Of a stretch of DNA of 12,482 nt, positions 1 to 7,400 are shown piece after piece. Source of the stretch: an uncultured Rikenella sp. (lineage in GTDB: Bacteria > Bacteroidota > Bacteroidia > Bacteroidales > Rikenellaceae); assembly GCF_910577125.1 (NCBI RefSeq), contig NZ_CAJTMN010000062.1:1-12482 (forward strand), in the 5' to 3' direction. The translations under genes were made by a program, and so were the position numbers. Every line of letters starts with the position of its first letter. The first letter of the stretch is position 1. The notes beneath the pieces are model-generated. The model saw only the letters and a program-made list of their open reading frames with translations, did no database searches and was not told the origin of the DNA.

Positions 1-38
1 GAAAATCCCCCGGCGATTTTCTTAGAAGTAGAAACGGC
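1..38. repeat. Partial palindromic repeat at the window edge, second copy at 3300-3338
   Basis: The first bases carry a short dyad, AAAATC at 2-7 against GATTTT at 15-20, separated by a C/G-rich loop. The same sequence, with one extra G, recurs at 3300-3320 and continues in both places into a related 'gtagaaacggcc' or 'gtaacggcgacc' tail. At the second site it is the third of three consecutive palindromes, so this copy is probably the end of a longer element cut by the window edge. No gene overlaps it. Confidence 0.6.
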
Positions 39-138
39 CAATTGCCCACCGCGGGGCCCCACAGGGGCTTTTACTAGGGTTATCACTACCTTATTTAAGC
101 GGGGCCCGGCCGGCCCGAGGGCAGTACCCTCAAACCAC

Positions 139-212
139 CGCGCGCCACGCCTTAAGAGGGAAATCATCAAAACTCGCTTGCGTGTTTTGACTAGATTTCC
201 CAAAGGCGCGCG
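139..212 (+). repeat. Family A palindromic hairpin, copy A1
   Basis: This is a 74-bp imperfect inverted repeat. The outer clamp is CGCGCGCC at 139-146 and GGCGCGCG at 205-212. Inside it GGGAAATC pairs with GATTTCCC, and TCAAAAC pairs with GTTTTGA around a CGC/GCG tip. The left arm has extra bases (acgccttaaga) that the right arm lacks, which gives the element an orientation; this copy is forward. The left flank 'gcagtaccctcaaac' is shared with copies A2 and A5 and, inverted, with A4. Confidence 0.8.
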
Positions 213-290
213 GGAAACACGACTACAACCCTGCGGCTCGAAGAGCCGCGCGGGCCGGAGCCACCCCAGGCGTAGGCCCGCTCCCGCTCA

Positions 291-558
291 GCCCAATTCT
301 CCGCCCGTTCGTCCTCGGCGCGCCCCCCTCGCGCCGCTAAAGCGTCGCTCTCGCCGAGGACGGCGGCCCTACGGGCCGCAACAGTTCAGCCCAACCTATT
401 GCAAATTCGGGCTGCGCGCTCCGGGGGTGGGCCGAAGGCCCAGCGCGCATGCCCGGCGATTCCTCCCGGAATCGCGCTACTCGCTCTCAGCCCAAAGCAC
501 AACCCCGTGCCCGCCTCACTACGGCTCCGCTGTCGCTCCGCCACCGGTTGTGTTTTTT
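291..558 (+). repeat. Composite structured repeat R1 (multi-hairpin), paralogous to 3380-3919
   Basis: This stretch has no credible gene but is rich in hairpins. CGTCCTCGGCG at 310-320 pairs with 352-362, GCGGCCC at 363-369 pairs with 373-379, GGGCC-GAA-GGCCC lies near 430-442, and GCGATTCC at 456-463 pairs with 468-475. The same hairpins in the same order recur at 3380-3560 with different but still complementary arms. Both copies then carry a near-identical segment (about 490-546 and 3809-3868) and lead into an inverted A hairpin and then a B hairpin. The element could be a structured RNA or a mobile palindromic element. I do not recognise a named family. Confidence 0.6.
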
Positions 559-633
559 CGCGCGCCTGGGGGAAATCTTGTTCAAACACGACTACGTGTT
601 TGAACGATTTCCCTTTTAAGGCGGCGGCGCGCG
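559..633 (-). repeat. Family A palindromic hairpin, copy A4 (inverted)
   Basis: The outer clamp is at 559-566 and 626-633, with GGAAATC/GATTTCC inside it. The inner tip reads TTCAAACACG-ACTA-CGTGTTTGAA and is perfectly paired. Other copies have TCAAAA..TTTTGA at this level, so both arms changed together. The asymmetric 'cccttttaaggcgg' arm is on the right, so the element is inverted relative to A1. To its right it keeps the family flank 'gtttgagggtactgc' in inverted orientation. Confidence 0.8.
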
Positions 634-743
634 TTGGTTTGAGGGTACTGCGCTCGGGCCGCGCGGGCCTCACGTCCCGTGGACGGGCGAAACTGCGTTT
701 CGCTGCGGCAGCCTCTGCCCTACTCTGTCACCCGTTCTCTGTT

Positions 744-820
744 CGCGCGCCGGGGCGATTCATTGTTATTTCGGCTCGTCGCCGAAACAGTTGAATCGCC
801 TCCTTAAGCATCGGCGCGCG
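744..820 (-). repeat. Family B palindromic hairpin, copy B3 (inverted)
   Basis: The same outer clamp as family A (CGCGCGCC at 744-751, GGCGCGCG at 813-820) encloses different arms. GCGATTCA pairs with TGAATCGC, and TTTCGGC pairs with GCCGAAA around a TCGTC loop. The flank 'gtcgagttctgaaccgga' at 821-838 recurs inverted beside B1 at about 3043-3060. The remaining 821-1000 stretch is GC-rich with small dyads and no gene that I can support. Confidence 0.8.
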
Positions 821-1007
821 GTCGAGTTCTGAACCGGACGGAACCGCCCTCAGGCCGGGCGGGCCCCGCGTGCCCGCGGTGGGCGAATGGCTGGGGCAGC
901 CCAATCCATTGCTCGCACGCTACGCCTTAGGCTCCGTAATCCTTAAGCTTCGTCGCACGCGGGGGACGATTTCGCGACAAAAAAGCCGGTTTCTCGGCCA
1001 GAAGTCC

Positions 1008-1015
1008 TAACTTTG
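1008..1015 (+). promoter_or_regulatory. Putative Bacteroidetes -7 element for gcvT
   Basis: TAACTTTG matches the Bacteroidetes sigma-ABfr -7 consensus TAnnTTTG. It lies 60 bp upstream of the gcvT ATG and implies a leader of roughly 50 nt. No convincing TTTG -33 box stands at the usual spacing; the nearest T-rich patch is GGTTTC at 988-993, which is too close. Confidence 0.55.
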
Positions 1016-1075
1016 TCCGGATAGCCGGGACGACTGTTCCCTGCAAATCTCAAACCGAAAACTCAAACTACAATC

Positions 1076-2185
1076 ATGAAAACGACTGCTTTTACCGAAA
1101 AACATGTGGCGGCGGGAGCCCGGATGGCGGAGTTCGCGGGATACAACATGCCGATCGAATTCACGGGCATCAACGACGAACATGCGACGGTGCGCGAGGG
1201 GGTCGGAGTGTTCGATGTCTCACACATGGGCGAAATATGGGTCAAGGGGCCGAAAGCGCTGCCGTTTCTGCAATACGTCACTTCGAACGATGTCTCGACG
1301 CTCTACGACGGGAAAGTGCAGTACTCCTGCTTTCCGAACGGAAAAGGCGGGATTGTGGACGACCTGCTGGTCTACCGGATCGATGCGGAGACCTACCTGC
1401 TGGTGGTGAATGCGGCGAACGCGGCGAAAGACTGGGACTTTTTGTGCAACCATGCGCCGAAATTCGGACTGACGCCGGGCAAGGAGTTCTATAACGCTTC
1501 GGACGAGATCGCCCAGCTGGCGGTACAGGGGCCGCGGGCGATGGAGCTGGTGCAGGAGCTGTGTCCGGACCGGGACGTGAAGTCGATGGAGTACTACACG
1601 TTCTGCAAGACGACGGTGGCGGGGATTCCGAATGCCATCCTTTCCATTACCGGATACACCGGGGCGGGAGGATGCGAGATCTATGTGGCCAACGAGGATG
1701 CGGAAAAATTGTGGGCGGCGCTGTGGAAAGCGGGTGAGAAATACGGTCTGAAAAACATCGGACTGGGAGCGCGGGATACGCTGCGGCTGGAGATGGGGTT
1801 CTGTCTCTACGGCAACGACCTGGACGACACGACATCGCCGATCGAGGCAGGACTGGGATGGATCACGAAATTCAACGACACGAAAGGGGATTTCATCGAC
1901 CGGACGCTTTTGGCGGCTCAGAAAGAGCAGGGTGTGGCACGCAAGCTGATCGGATTCGAGATAGTCGAACGGGGGATTCCGAGGCACGGGTACGAAGTGG
2001 TTTCGGCAACGGGCGAACCGATCGGGACAGTTACTTCGGGCACGCAGTCGCCGAGTCTCAAACGGGGAATCGGAATGGCGTATGTCCGGCCGGAGTTCGC
2101 AAAGCCGGGGACGGAGATCGCGATTGTCATTCGAGGCAAACAGATCAAGGCGCAGGTGGTGCGGCCGCCGTTCTATAAAAAATAG
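1076..2185 (+). CDS. gcvT: Glycine cleavage system T protein (aminomethyltransferase)
   Basis: The 369-residue product has the normal length for GcvT. GcvT moves the methylene carbon from the aminomethyl-lipoyl arm of H-protein to tetrahydrofolate, releasing ammonia and making 5,10-methylene-THF in the cytoplasm. Visible landmarks are the N-terminal RMAEFAGYNMPIEF block (16-29), VFDVSHMGE (45-53), GGIVDDLLVY (91-100) with the acidic pair expected at the catalytic and folate site, ITGYTGAGGCE (191-201), GARDTLRLE (231-239), and the C-terminal barrel domain with SGTQSPSLKRGIG (321-333). The ATG at 1076 starts directly with the conserved N-terminus. gcvH and gcvP are not in the window, so the gene stands apart from its partners. 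A TAnnTTTG promoter motif lies 60 bp upstream and no clear terminator follows. The identification is firm. Confidence 0.97.
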   Translation: MKTTAFTEKHVAAGARMAEFAGYNMPIEFTGINDEHATVREGVGVFDVSHMGEIWVKGPKALPFLQYVTSNDVSTLYDGKVQYSCFPNGKGGIVDDLLVYRIDAETYLLVVNAANAAKDWDFLCNHAPKFGLTPGKEFYNASDEIAQLAVQGPRAMELVQELCPDRDVKSMEYYTFCKTTVAGIPNAILSITGYTGAGGCEIYVANEDAEKLWAALWKAGEKYGLKNIGLGARDTLRLEMGFCLYGNDLDDTTSPIEAGLGWITKFNDTKGDFIDRTLLAAQKEQGVARKLIGFEIVERGIPRHGYEVVSATGEPIGTVTSGTQSPSLKRGIGMAYVRPEFAKPGTEIAIVIRGKQIKAQVVRPPFYKK

Positions 2186-2229
2186 GCATCGGGCGGAGAG
2201 GGTTCGGACGGAGGGCTGTTCACTTTTTG

Positions 2230-2586
2230 ATGGCGTGGTCTGACTTTACGCAGGACGCCACGACTCCGCTGAACGGGACGTTCCCGTACTATTCGGACGG
2301 CGTGCCGGGCGAGAAATACGGTGCTGGTAATTACAAGGCGACCAACGGTCGGTTGTACAAGGTAACCACCTCGGGCACGGGAACCCCGCTTGCCTGGTAC
2401 CCCGCCCCGGGCTACCGTAGCAGCACCTCGGGCGCGCTGAGCGACGTCGGCTACAGCGGTTACAGCTGGTCGTCCGCTGTCAGCGGGACTACCGGCGTGT
2501 TCTTGGGCTTCGGCGCGCAGAGCCTCAATCCCAGCAGCGTGGGCCGCCGTGCCTACAGTCGTCAGCTGCGTTGCCTCTCGGAATAA
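2230..2586 (+). pseudogene. Truncated lectin/FISUMP-like variable protein, C-terminal part (cassette C1)
   Basis: A 118-codon frame from ATG 2230 begins 44 bp after the gcvT stop. Residues 1-57 (MAWSDFTQDATT... to LAWY) form a plausible upstream part of the domain. From PAPGYR (codons at 2401-2418) to LRCLSE-stop the sequence matches four other cassettes in the window. The fold suggested by the spacing of GY.W.SSAVSG, LNPS and LRCLSE is the C-type-lectin or FISUMP fold common in Bacteroidetes surface proteins and DGR targets. There is no signal peptide or lipobox and the frame is shorter than such proteins usually are, so it looks like the 3' end of a larger gene. It could still be expressed by read-through from gcvT. 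The coding potential is credible but the function is not known. Confidence 0.5.
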
Positions 2587-2590
2587 ACGG

Positions 2591-2603
2591 GGCTGACACA
2601 GCC
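2591..2603 (+). repeat. Post-stop hairpin of cassette C1
   Basis: GGCTG-ACA-CAGCC forms a 5-bp stem four bases after the stop codon of cassette C1. All five cassettes have a small GC-rich hairpin shortly after the conserved CTCTCGGAATAA end. No T-run follows, so it is not a typical intrinsic terminator. Confidence 0.5.
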
Positions 2604-2661
2604 AATTGGGAGTGCAGCACGCACCGCCCGCCCGGCGGAAGGGCAGTACCCTCAAACCAAC

Positions 2662-2736
2662 CGCGCGCCGTCGCCTTAAAAGGGAAATCGTCAAAATGCA
2701 CCTGTGCGTTTTGACAAGATTTCCCATAGGCGCGCG
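2662..2736 (+). repeat. Family A palindromic hairpin, copy A2
   Basis: The outer clamp is CGCGCGCC at 2662-2669 and GGCGCGCG at 2729-2736. GGGAAATC pairs with GATTTCCC, and TCAAAA pairs with TTTTGA around a GCAC/GTGC tip. The orientation is forward, and the left flank 'gggcagtaccctcaaac' is shared with A1. It ends 22 bp before cassette C2. Confidence 0.8.
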
Positions 2737-2758
2737 GGAGAACGCTCAAACCCAACAC

Positions 2759-2956
2759 CCCGCCCCGGGCGTCCGCGACGCAGGCAACTATGGGCGGTTA
2801 GGCGGTCTGATGTACGTCGGCCGCCACGGGTACAGTTGGTCGTCCGCTGTCAGCGGGACTAACGGCGTGTTCTTGGACTTCAACACGCAGTACCTCAATC
2901 CCAGCTACGTGGACTACCGTGGCCACGGTTTTCCGTTGCGTTGCCTCTCGGAATAA
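2759..2956 (+). pseudogene. VR-like C-terminal cassette C2
   Basis: This is the 3' end of the same domain (PAPGVRDAGNYG... to LRCLSE-stop). It starts abruptly at CCCGCCCCGGGC, with family A hairpin sequence immediately upstream instead of the rest of a gene. I see no credible start codon or ribosome-binding site. From 2828 to 2956 it aligns without gaps to cassette C1 at 2458-2586 (offset 370). Fourteen codons differ at positions 1 or 2 and two at position 3. It is probably a silent or relic copy. Confidence 0.65.
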
Positions 2957-2976
2957 ACGGGGGCGAGGCGGTCTTA

Positions 2977-2994
2977 GCGATGCGCAAGCATCGC
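2977..2994 (+). repeat. Post-stop hairpin of cassette C2
   Basis: GCGATGC-GCAA-GCATCGC is a perfect 7-bp stem with a GNRA-type loop, 20 bp after the cassette stop. It occupies the place taken by other short hairpins after cassettes C1, C3, C4 and C5. Confidence 0.55.
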
Positions 2995-3060
2995 CCCGTC
3001 CCGCCGGGGTCACCCGGACGCCGCCCGCGCAGGGCAGTTCTATCCGGTTCAGAGCTCGAC

Positions 3061-3136
3061 CGCGCGCCGACGCCTTAAAAGGCGATTCAACTATTTTGGC
3101 GCAAGCCGAAATAAAATGAATCGCGTAAGGCGCGCG
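3061..3136 (+). repeat. Family B palindromic hairpin, copy B1
   Basis: The outer clamp is at 3061-3068 and 3129-3136. GCGATTCA pairs with TGAATCGC, and ATTTTGGC pairs with GCCGAAAT around a GCAA loop. This is the only full forward copy of family B. Its left flank 'ccggttcagagctcgac' is the reverse complement of the flank of B3, apart from one base. The following 3137-3230 stretch is less GC-rich and shows nothing I can name. Confidence 0.8.
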
Positions 3137-3234
3137 GACAGAACTCGATGTTTGCGAATTAATGTCGGGTGGCTGTTAATGTCGAGGTGATTAGTTTACC
3201 TCTTCTCTCTGTTCCGCTCGGGCCGCGGGGGCCC

Positions 3235-3320
3235 CTACTTTCTACTATGTGGTAGAAAGTAGGCAAAGAGCACATTCAAGGGGGATTCACATCCCCCTTG
3301 AAAATCCCCCGGCGGATTTT
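3235..3320. repeat. Three consecutive perfect palindromes
   Basis: CTACTTTCTAC (3235-3245) pairs with 3252-3262 around TATGTG. TTCAAGGGGGAT (3275-3286) pairs with 3291-3302 around TCAC. AAAATCC (3301-3307) pairs with GGATTTT (3314-3320). All three are perfect stems of 11, 12 and 7 bp. The last recurs at the left edge of the window. No long T-run follows on either strand and no gene ends nearby, so a simple terminator role is unlikely. Confidence 0.65.
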
Positions 3321-3379
3321 GTTCAAGTAACGGCGACCTCCTTGGTGCTGGAACTTTGCGAGCCGCAAAAGCACCGCTT

Positions 3380-3919
3380 AATTCTCCGTCTGTTCGGCCT
3401 GTCGCCCACCCCCCCGAGGCGCTTCGCGCCTGGGCGACAGGGCCGGCGACCCAATGGGTCGCAAGAACTCTGCCCAATTCTCTACCCCGTTCGGGCTGCG
3501 CGCTCCGGGGGTGGGCCGAAGGCCCGGCGCGCAAGCCCGGCGATTCGCAGAATCGCGATACTCGCTCTCCGCCTACAGCTGTTACCCCAGCAGCAGTTCG
3601 GCGCCAGCGGAGAGTGCAACGAGCTCCGTCGAGTTGCAGCCCTCCGCCGGGAATGGCGTCGGACTGCGCGACCTTACGGTCGCAAGAGCACGGCCAATTT
3701 GTTTTCGGCCGCAGCCAGCGGAGAACGAATACGGAGCATGAGCGGAGTATTTCGGCCCTTCGCATCCGGGGGCTGCGGGCCGACCGTTACCACGGGGCCT
3801 CAGCTACTCGCTTCCAGCCCAAAGCAAAGCCCCGTGTCCGCCTCACTGCGGCTCCGCTGTCGCTCCGCCGGTGCCGCTCGGCACTCGAACGCTGGCAGCC
3901 TATACCCTTGTTCTTCGTC
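3380..3919 (+). repeat. Composite structured repeat R3, paralogous to 291-558
   Basis: This copy repeats the hairpin order of R1. CCTGTCGCCCA at 3398-3408 pairs with 3431-3441, GCGACCC at 3446-3452 pairs with 3456-3462, a GGGCC-GAA-GGCCC hairpin follows at about 3513-3525, and GCGATTC at 3540-3546 pairs with 3550-3556. About 230 bp at 3570-3800 are absent from R1 and hold further dyads, for example CTCTCCGC/GCGGAGAG. The stretch 3809-3868 again matches R1. A post-cassette module then occurs at 3870-3907 without a cassette before it. Long frames over this region arise from GC-rich repeats and are not believable genes. Confidence 0.6.
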
Positions 3920-3993
3920 CGCGCGCCTTTGGGAAATCTTGTCAAAACGCACAGGTGCATTTTGACGATTTCCCTTTTAAGGCGTGGCGCGCG
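3920..3993 (-). repeat. Family A palindromic hairpin, copy A3 (inverted)
   Basis: The outer clamp is at 3920-3927 and 3986-3993. GGGAAATC pairs with GATTTCCC, and TCAAAA with TTTTGA, around a GCAC/GTGC tip. The asymmetric 'ttttaaggcgt' arm is on the right, so this copy is inverted like A4. As with A4, an inverted B hairpin follows about 100 bp further right. Confidence 0.8.
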
Positions 3994-4091
3994 GTTTTCA
4001 GTCGCCCGCGGCAATTCTTGCCGGATTGGCTCGCCGCCAATCGGCAGAATATGCCCTCTTACACGGGCGGGCGACGGGGCGAGTTTTAGTT

Positions 4092-4167
4092 CGCACGCCT
4101 TGGGCGATTCATTCTCTTTCGGCTCACGCCGAAACAGTTGAATCGCTTCCTAAGGCGTCGGCGCGCG
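4092..4167 (-). repeat. Family B palindromic hairpin, copy B2 (inverted)
   Basis: The left clamp is CGCACGCC (4092-4099), one base off the usual CGCGCGCC, and the right clamp is GGCGCGCG (4160-4167). GCGATTCA pairs with TGAATCGC, and TTTCGGC with GCCGAAA, around a TCAC loop. It runs directly into a post-cassette type module starting at 4168. Confidence 0.8.
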
Positions 4168-4280
4168 GTGCCGGCGGGCACTCCGACAGGGCCGCCTCTA
4201 CCCCAACCGGATGGGACTGCCCTTACGCCGGGCGGGCGGTGCCTCCCGGCACTCGGAATGGACAGCCTCTACCCTATTTC
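4168..4280 (+). repeat. Two tandem post-cassette modules without cassettes
   Basis: Two copies of the sequence that normally follows the cassette stop codon stand here alone: GTGCC-GGCG-GGCAC at 4168 onward, and GTGCC-TCCC-GGCAC at 4239-4252. Each is followed by ACTC and then a CTCTACCC tract, as after cassettes C3, C4 and C5. A third orphan copy lies at 3870-3907. This shows the downstream module spreads or persists independently of the coding cassette. Confidence 0.6.
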
Positions 4281-4369
4281 TCTGGCCGCTTCTCTGGCCG
4301 CGCACGGGCGAAAACTCCCTCGCCAAATCCCGAACGACTGCTCCCGAAGACTTTTTCCCGGAAATTCCG

Positions 4370-4377
4370 TACCTTTG
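4370..4377 (+). promoter_or_regulatory. Putative Bacteroidetes -7 element for ileS
   Basis: TACCTTTG is a perfect TAnnTTTG match, 26 bp before the ileS ATG, and predicts a leader of about 20 nt. There is no good TTTG -33 box, only a T-run at 4352-4356 at shorter spacing. Its position directly after the repeat mosaic means the repeats end just upstream of the core promoter. Confidence 0.6.
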
Positions 4378-4403
4378 TCAATCGCTGAAATCACAAGACT
4401 TCC

Positions 4404-7400
4404 ATGAGTAAAAAATTCACCGAATACAAAGGTCTCGACCTGGCTGCGCTCGGGGCCGAGGTGCTGACGCAGTGGGATGCGGAGGAGACCTTCCGGAAAA
4501 GCATCGAAACCAGAAAAGGACACCCGACGTTCGTGTTCTACGAGGGGCCGCCGTCGGCAAACGGAGTGCCGGGGATTCACCACGTCATGGCCCGGACGAT
4601 CAAGGACGTGTTCTGTCGGTATAAGACGCAGAAAGGTTTTCTGGTGCACCGGAAAGCGGGGTGGGATACGCACGGACTGCCGGTGGAGCTCGGGGTCGAA
4701 AAGAAACTCGGGATCACGAAAGAGGATATCGGGAAGACGATTTCCATCGAGGACTACAACCGTCAGTGCCGCAAAGCGGTGATGGAATACACCGGGCTAT
4801 GGAACAAGCTCACCCGGCAGATGGGGTACTGGGTGGATATGGAAAATCCGTATATCACCTATGATAATAAGTATATCGAGACCTTGTGGTGGATGCTGAA
4901 GCAGCTGTACGAGAAGGGATTGTTGTACAAGGGGTATACGATTCAGCCTTACTCGCCGGCGGCAGGGACGGGCCTCAGCAACCATGAGCTGAACCAGCCG
5001 GGGTGCTATCGGGATGTGAAGGATACGACCTGCACGGCACAGTTCAAGATTATTCGCGACGAGCGGAGCGAGGCGCTTTTTGCGGGTGGCGATGCTGCGG
5101 TTAAGGGGGATTTGTATTTCTTAGCATGGACGACCACGCCGTGGACGCTGCCGAGCAATATGGCGCTGGCGGTGGGGCCGAATATCCGGTATGTGCAGGT
5201 GATCTGCACCAATCCGTACACAGGAATCGAACAAACCGTTATACTTGCCAAAGATCTGCTGGAGAAGACGATGGCGGGGGCCAAGATTACGGAGTATACG
5301 GTTGTTCGTGAATATACGGGTTCTCAGTTGGAGGGCATTCGGTATGAGCAGCTGATTCCGTGGATCAAACCCGCTTTGGCGGAGCTGGGCGGAGATGCGT
5401 TCCGGGTGATCGTGGCGGACTATGTGACGGTCGAGGACGGGACGGGGATCGTGCACATCGCGGCGACCTTCGGGGCGGACGACGACCGGGTGTCGAAGCA
5501 GAGCGGGATTGCGCCGATGCTCTTGCTGGATAAGGCGGGCAAGTGGCAGCCGATGGTGGATCGGACGGGGAAATTCTTCCTGACGGATGACCTCGATCCG
5601 GAATTTGTGGCCAAGTATGTGGACGCGTCGTATGGTGAGTTTGCGGGCAAGTTCGTCAAAAATGCCTACGATCCGGCCAAGACGGAGAAGGACGAGACGC
5701 TGGATGTCGAAATCTGCATGATGCTGAAGGCCAACAATCAGGCGTTCAAGATCGAGAAGCACACGCACAACTATCCGCACTGCTGGCGGACGGACAAACC
5801 GGTGCTGTACTATCCGCTGGACTCGTGGTTCATCCGGACGACGGCGGTGAAGGACAAACTCATCGAACTCAACAAGACGATCAACTGGAAGCCGGCGTCG
5901 ACGGGCGAGGGACGGTTCGGGAAGTGGCTCGAAAACCTGGTGGACTGGAACCTGAGTCGGTCGAGGTATTGGGGAACACCGCTGCCGATCTGGGCGACGG
6001 AGGATCACAGTGAATTGAAGTGTATCGGTTCGGTGGCAGAGCTCAAACAGGAAATAGACCGGGCGATTGCGGCGGGGTTGATGACGGAAAACCCGCTGGC
6101 CTCGTATAAGGAGGGGGATTTCTCGAAAGCAAATTACGACAGTTTCGATTTGCACCGGCCGTATGTGGACAACATCGTCCTCGTTTCATCGACGGGGAAA
6201 CCGATGCGGAGGGAGCCGGACCTGATCGACGTGTGGTTCGACAGCGGGGCGATGCCGTATGCCCAGGTGCATTATCCGTTCGAGGTCGACGAAGTGGATT
6301 TTAAGGGGAAGATTTACCCGGCGGACTTCATCGCCGAGGGGGTGGATCAGACCCGGGGGTGGTTCTTCACGCTCCATACGCTGGCAACGATGCTGTTCGA
6401 CAGCGTGGCGTTCCGGAATATCATCTCCAACGGTTTGGTGCTGGACAAGAACGGCAACAAGATGTCGAAACGGCTGGGGAATGCGGTCGATCCGTTCGAG
6501 GTGATGGACAAATTCGGGGCGGATGCGGTGCGGTGGTACATGATTTCGAACTCGCAGCCGTGGGACAACCTCAAATTCGACACGAACGGGGTGGACGAGG
6601 TGCGGCGCAAGTTCTTCGGCACCTTATATAATACGTACAGCTTCTTTGCGCTGTATGCCAATGTGGACGGGTTCACGGCTGATTCTCTGGCGGCGGATTT
6701 CGTTCCGGTGGCGGAACGGCCGGAGATCGACCGGTGGATCATTTCGCTGCTGAATACGTTGGTCAAAGATGTGACGACTGCTTTGGAGGCGTACGACCCG
6801 ACGCCGGCGGCGAGGGCGATCGCAACGTTCGTGGATGAGAATTTGTCGAACTGGTATGTGCGATTGAACCGCAAACGGTTCTGGGGCGGGGGAATGACGC
6901 GAGACAAGCTGGCGGCGTTCCAGACGCTGTACACTTGTCTGAAGACGGTCTCGCTGCTGGTGGCACCGTTCGCGCCGTTCATCTCGGACAGAATCTATCG
7001 GGATTTGACGCACAACGAAGCGGGGTCGGTGCACCTGGCAGAGTTCCCGACCTATGATGCTGCGCTGGTGGACGAAGAGCTGGAGCGGCGGATGGAGTTG
7101 GCGCAGCGGGCATCGTCGATGGTGCTGGCGTTGCGGCGGAAGGTCAACATCAAGGTGCGGCAGCCGCTGCAGAAGATGATGATTCCGGTGCTCGACCCTG
7201 CGGTGCAGCGGCGGCTGGAGGCGGTCGAGTCACTGATCCTGAACGAGGTGAATGTCAAGGAGGTGGAATATCTGCACGAGACGACAGGGATTATTACGAA
7301 GCGGATCAAACCGAACTTCAAAACGCTGGGGCCGAAGTACGGTAAGCAGATGAAGGCGATTGCGGCGGCTGTCGAAGCTTTTTCGCAGGAGGATATTGCG

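Noticed and set aside
178..794. Long open frames on both strands upstream of gcvT
   Set aside because: They run through palindromic GC-rich repeats, have proline/arginine-rich low-complexity products, and match no family I know. Stop-poor GC-rich DNA explains them.
1016..1075. Glycine riboswitch in the gcvT leader
   Set aside because: The predicted leader is about 50 nt with only a weak CCGG/CCGG dyad, too short for a glycine aptamer.
3161..3186. Direct repeat TTAATGTCG, two copies 16 bp apart
   Set aside because: It is short, isolated and without supporting context such as a promoter or element end.
3569..3660. Possible sixth cassette remnant (frame reading YPSSSSAPAES)
   Set aside because: It resembles the LxPS part by chance only. 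The PAPG border, the GY.W.S block and the LRCLSE end are all absent, and the sequence is better explained as a dyad (CTCTCCGC/GCGGAGAG).
139..4167. CRISPR array
   Set aside because: Repeats are long hairpins at irregular spacing and in both orientations, with no regular spacers and no cas genes.
3249..4388. Several overlapping open frames of 70-260 codons between gcvT and ileS
   Set aside because: They cover the composite repeat R3 and the A and B hairpins in several frames at once, with no start context and no recognisable protein.
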